A DNA stretch of 5,730 nucleotides. It comes from SLJN01 sp964505385 (GTDB lineage: Bacteria > Bacteroidota > Rhodothermia > Balneolales > Natronogracilivirgulaceae). Made by a program: the position numbers and the translations under genes. Positions 5,277 through 5,730 of this stretch are shown piece by piece. Numbering within the stretch: position 1 is the stretch's first letter; each line of letters begins with the position of its first letter. The notes under the pieces were generated by a model that did not search any database, had not been told where the DNA came from, and saw only the letters and a program-made list of their open reading frames with translations. The DNA lies in contig CAZDIA010000096.1 of the NCBI GenBank assembly GCA_964505385.1, positions 1 through 5,730 on the forward strand, read 5' to 3'.

Positions 5277-5693
5277 ATGACCTTATCTAATATTCCTTTC
5301 TTGAAAAACCTGGCAATTTTCTCCCTGATAGCTGCTTTTACAGGAACAATGTTCTTAGGCGGTTGTGATAGTGATCAGGTTAGCGGACCTGATTTTGAGT
5401 ATGAGGATATCAGCCGGGTTGAAATTTATCCTCGTAGTGTAGAATTAGAAGCAGGTGATAATGAAGATTTCACCTTTTTTCTCCTGACAGAGGAGGGTGA
5501 CACGATTGATACTGACAAGTTTGATATTGAGACCGAATGGTGGTCAACTGACACCAATGTATTCACTGTAGAGGAAAATGGCTTTGCAACCAGTCATGAA
5601 GAAGGGGAGGCGTATTGCGTCATAGATATAACCGTTCACAGTGGTGATTCAAACTTTGGAGGGCGTGATTCGACTTTAGTGTTCGTATTTTAA
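5277..5693 (+). CDS. Putative lipoprotein with a single Big_2-like Ig domain
   Basis: The 138-residue product has a lipoprotein signal: hydrophobic core about 11-27 and lipobox FLGGC, with C30 as the modified cysteine. A short acidic linker is followed by one bacterial Ig-like domain (about 46-138). Its pattern fits Big_2: SRVEIYPRSVELEAGDNEDF near the start, then TEWWSTDTNVFTVEENGFAT, matching the family's W-x-S-x-(D)-x-x-V-x-x-V-x-x-NG core, and GEAYCVIDITV. The protein ends with the domain, with no enzymatic module. Big_2 domains usually mediate adhesion or stack between other domains; a one-domain lipoprotein may be a small surface or periplasmic structural protein. ATG at 5277 is chosen because it gives a complete lipoprotein signal; no clear Shine-Dalgarno site precedes it. 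It is strongly acidic, as is the glycosidase. Confidence 0.8.
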   Translation: MTLSNIPFLKNLAIFSLIAAFTGTMFLGGCDSDQVSGPDFEYEDISRVEIYPRSVELEAGDNEDFTFFLLTEEGDTIDTDKFDIETEWWSTDTNVFTVEENGFATSHEEGEAYCVIDITVHSGDSNFGGRDSTLVFVF

Positions 5694-5730
5694 TTTGTAC
5701 TGAGCGATGATGGCAGGGGAGTAGCCCGCT

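Overview
The window looks like chromosomal sequence from a Bacteroidota/Balneolota/Rhodothermota-type bacterium. The best clue is the glycosidase at 440-1867, which ends in a Por/type IX secretion (T9SS) C-terminal sorting domain with the NYPNPFNP signature. Supporting clues are start codons without a clear Shine-Dalgarno site, lipoproteins with single TonB-C or Big_2-like domains, and acidic exported proteins of the kind seen in marine or halophilic Balneolaceae. The lineage is an inference from motifs; no marker gene is present.

Layout: (1) the 3' end of a plus-strand gene I cannot identify (2-136); (2) a 303-bp gap; (3) a secreted GH3-family beta-N-acetylhexosaminidase/beta-glucosidase-like enzyme with a T9SS tail (440-1867, +); (4) a 708-bp repeat-rich gap between two convergent genes, with at least three diverged copies of one dispersed repeat, a second hairpin-centred repeat and GGGCTTCGCCC hairpins; (5) a 512-residue polytopic membrane protein of unrecognised transporter-like family (2576-4114, -); (6) a 291-bp gap with a likely terminator and a long imperfect inverted repeat; (7) a small putative lipoprotein carrying a TonB C-terminal domain with an unusual insertion (4406-4933, -); (8) a 343-bp divergent intergenic region with a GTAC-rich palindrome cluster and a second copy of the hairpin repeat; (9) a small lipoprotein with one Big_2-like Ig domain (5277-5693, +).

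The genes do not form an obvious operon: orientation changes three times and every gap is about 290 bp or more. Three of the four complete products are predicted to be exported (one T9SS cargo, two lipoproteins) and the fourth is an integral membrane protein, so this is an envelope-related neighbourhood. I see no mobile-element gene, CRISPR array, tRNA or rRNA, and no clear multi-gene system. The most informative unexplained signals are the dispersed repeats in the convergent gap, their relative in the divergent gap, the inverted repeat ahead of the membrane protein gene, and the atypical TonB-C lipoprotein.
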